Source of the DNA: Ligilactobacillus equi DSM 15833 = JCM 10991
GTDB lineage: Bacteria > Bacillota > Bacilli > Lactobacillales > Lactobacillaceae
Direction: 5' to 3'
Length of the DNA: 64,000 nucleotides
Assembly (NCBI RefSeq): GCF_000615765.1
Contig: NZ_BAMI01000001.1
Coordinates: forward strand, 1 to 64,000
The notes under the pieces: generated by a model
Told to the model about the DNA's origin: nothing
Seen by the model: the letters and a program-made list of their open reading frames with translations, nothing else
Database searches by the model: none
Shown: positions 63,655 to 64,000 of the stretch, one piece after another
Position numbering within the stretch: position 1 is the stretch's first letter
Layout of the letters: each line of letters opens with the position of its first letter
Position numbers and translations under genes: made by a program

Positions 63655-64000
63655 GTGAGTAATACTAATATGTACGTAGGGTTGGATATCGGGACTACTT
63701 CGATTAAGGTCATTGTTGCTGAAGACGTTAAAGGTCAACTTAATGTGATTAGTTATGGCAATGTTCGCTCTAAGGGGCTGAGTCGAGGGGTAATTGTCGA
63801 TATCGACCAAGTTGTTGGGGCGATGAAAGAAGCAATCAAAGACGCCGAAGAAAAGGCTAATGTTTCTATTGATGAAGTAATTGTTGGGATTCCAGCTAAT
63901 ATGCTTCAAATTGAGCAATGTCGTGGAATGATTACCTTAAGCGATAACAATAATCGGTCACGTGAAATCACGGAAGATGATGTGCGCGCAGTGGTACAAG
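63655..64000 (+). CDS. ftsA: Cell division protein FtsA (N-terminal part, cut by window end)
   Basis: The frame starts at GTG 63655 behind AGGAGG and reads NMYVGLDIGTTSIKVIVAED, RGVIVDIDQVVGAMKEAIKDA and IVGIPANMLQIEQCRGMITL, the first 115 residues of the actin-like FtsA, which tethers FtsZ to the membrane. A TAAAAT -10 element at 63571-63576, within gtggtaaaatc, resembles the mraZ promoter end, so ftsA may have its own promoter. The rest and ftsZ lie beyond the window. Confidence 0.95.
   Translation, partial: MSNTNMYVGLDIGTTSIKVIVAEDVKGQLNVISYGNVRSKGLSRGVIVDIDQVVGAMKEAIKDAEEKANVSIDEVIVGIPANMLQIEQCRGMITLSDNNNRSREITEDDVRAVVQ

Noticed and set aside
1-64000. CRISPR array, rRNA operon or prophage
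   Set aside because: No regularly spaced repeats, no rRNA motifs and no phage structural genes were seen in any part of the window.

Overview
The window is a chromosomal segment of a low-GC Gram-positive, almost certainly a member of the Lactobacillaceae. Supporting signs are the folC-radC-mreBCD-minCD-hisXYZ-like-dcw gene order, lineage-typical small genes (DUF1146, DUF2969, DUF3397, DUF4044, DUF4828, ZapA, IreB), two T-box leaders, LPxTG surface proteins, an L-2-hydroxyisocaproate dehydrogenase-like enzyme, and frequent TTG/GTG starts behind strong Shine-Dalgarno sequences. No species is claimed.

Region 1 (1-5.9 kb) is an accessory scar. The end of an LPQTG-anchored surface protein is followed by a right-truncated IS66 element, then a C-terminal piece of a GmrSD-type (DUF262/DUF1524) restriction enzyme. 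This is fused to the tail of a SLATT-like membrane effector that directly precedes an intact 435-residue CD-NTase (cGAS/DncV-like nucleotidyltransferase with an AGS-C sensor domain). That is a CBASS-type defence locus whose effector has lost its membrane half. Downstream lie a second, decayed LPxTG protein, a tiny minus-strand hydrophobic peptide gene that looks like a type I toxin, and an IS110 remnant.

Region 2 (5.9-34 kb) is mostly housekeeping and metabolism: an acyltransferase, a DUF1349 protein, zwf, dinB, two DEAD-box helicases, T-box-controlled alaS, HicDH, TetR regulators, tRNA-Arg(CCT), an M29 aminopeptidase, a UDP-GlcNAc 2-epimerase, a YfhO membrane protein, flavodoxin, map, galU and a CMD-cupin fusion.

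Region 3 (33-64 kb) is a conserved growth and division block: ireB-ruvX-DUF1292, zapA-mutS2, murA, mbl, yidD, rodA, folC, radC, mreBCD, minCD, a T-box-controlled polar amino-acid ABC transporter (probably histidine), aspartokinase, then the dcw cluster mraZ-rsmH-ftsL-pbp-mraY-murD-murG-divIB-ftsA, cut by the window edge. These genes act together in peptidoglycan precursor synthesis, rod elongation and septum placement.

At least fifteen reading-frame breaks fall in otherwise perfect conserved genes, including essential single-copy ones (alaS, murG, rodA). Fourteen equal the loss of one base and one equals a gain. I read this as sequence or assembly error rather than gene decay and annotate those genes across the break. 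The decay in the first 5.7 kb (nonsense codons, truncations, fused fragments) is different in kind and looks biological.
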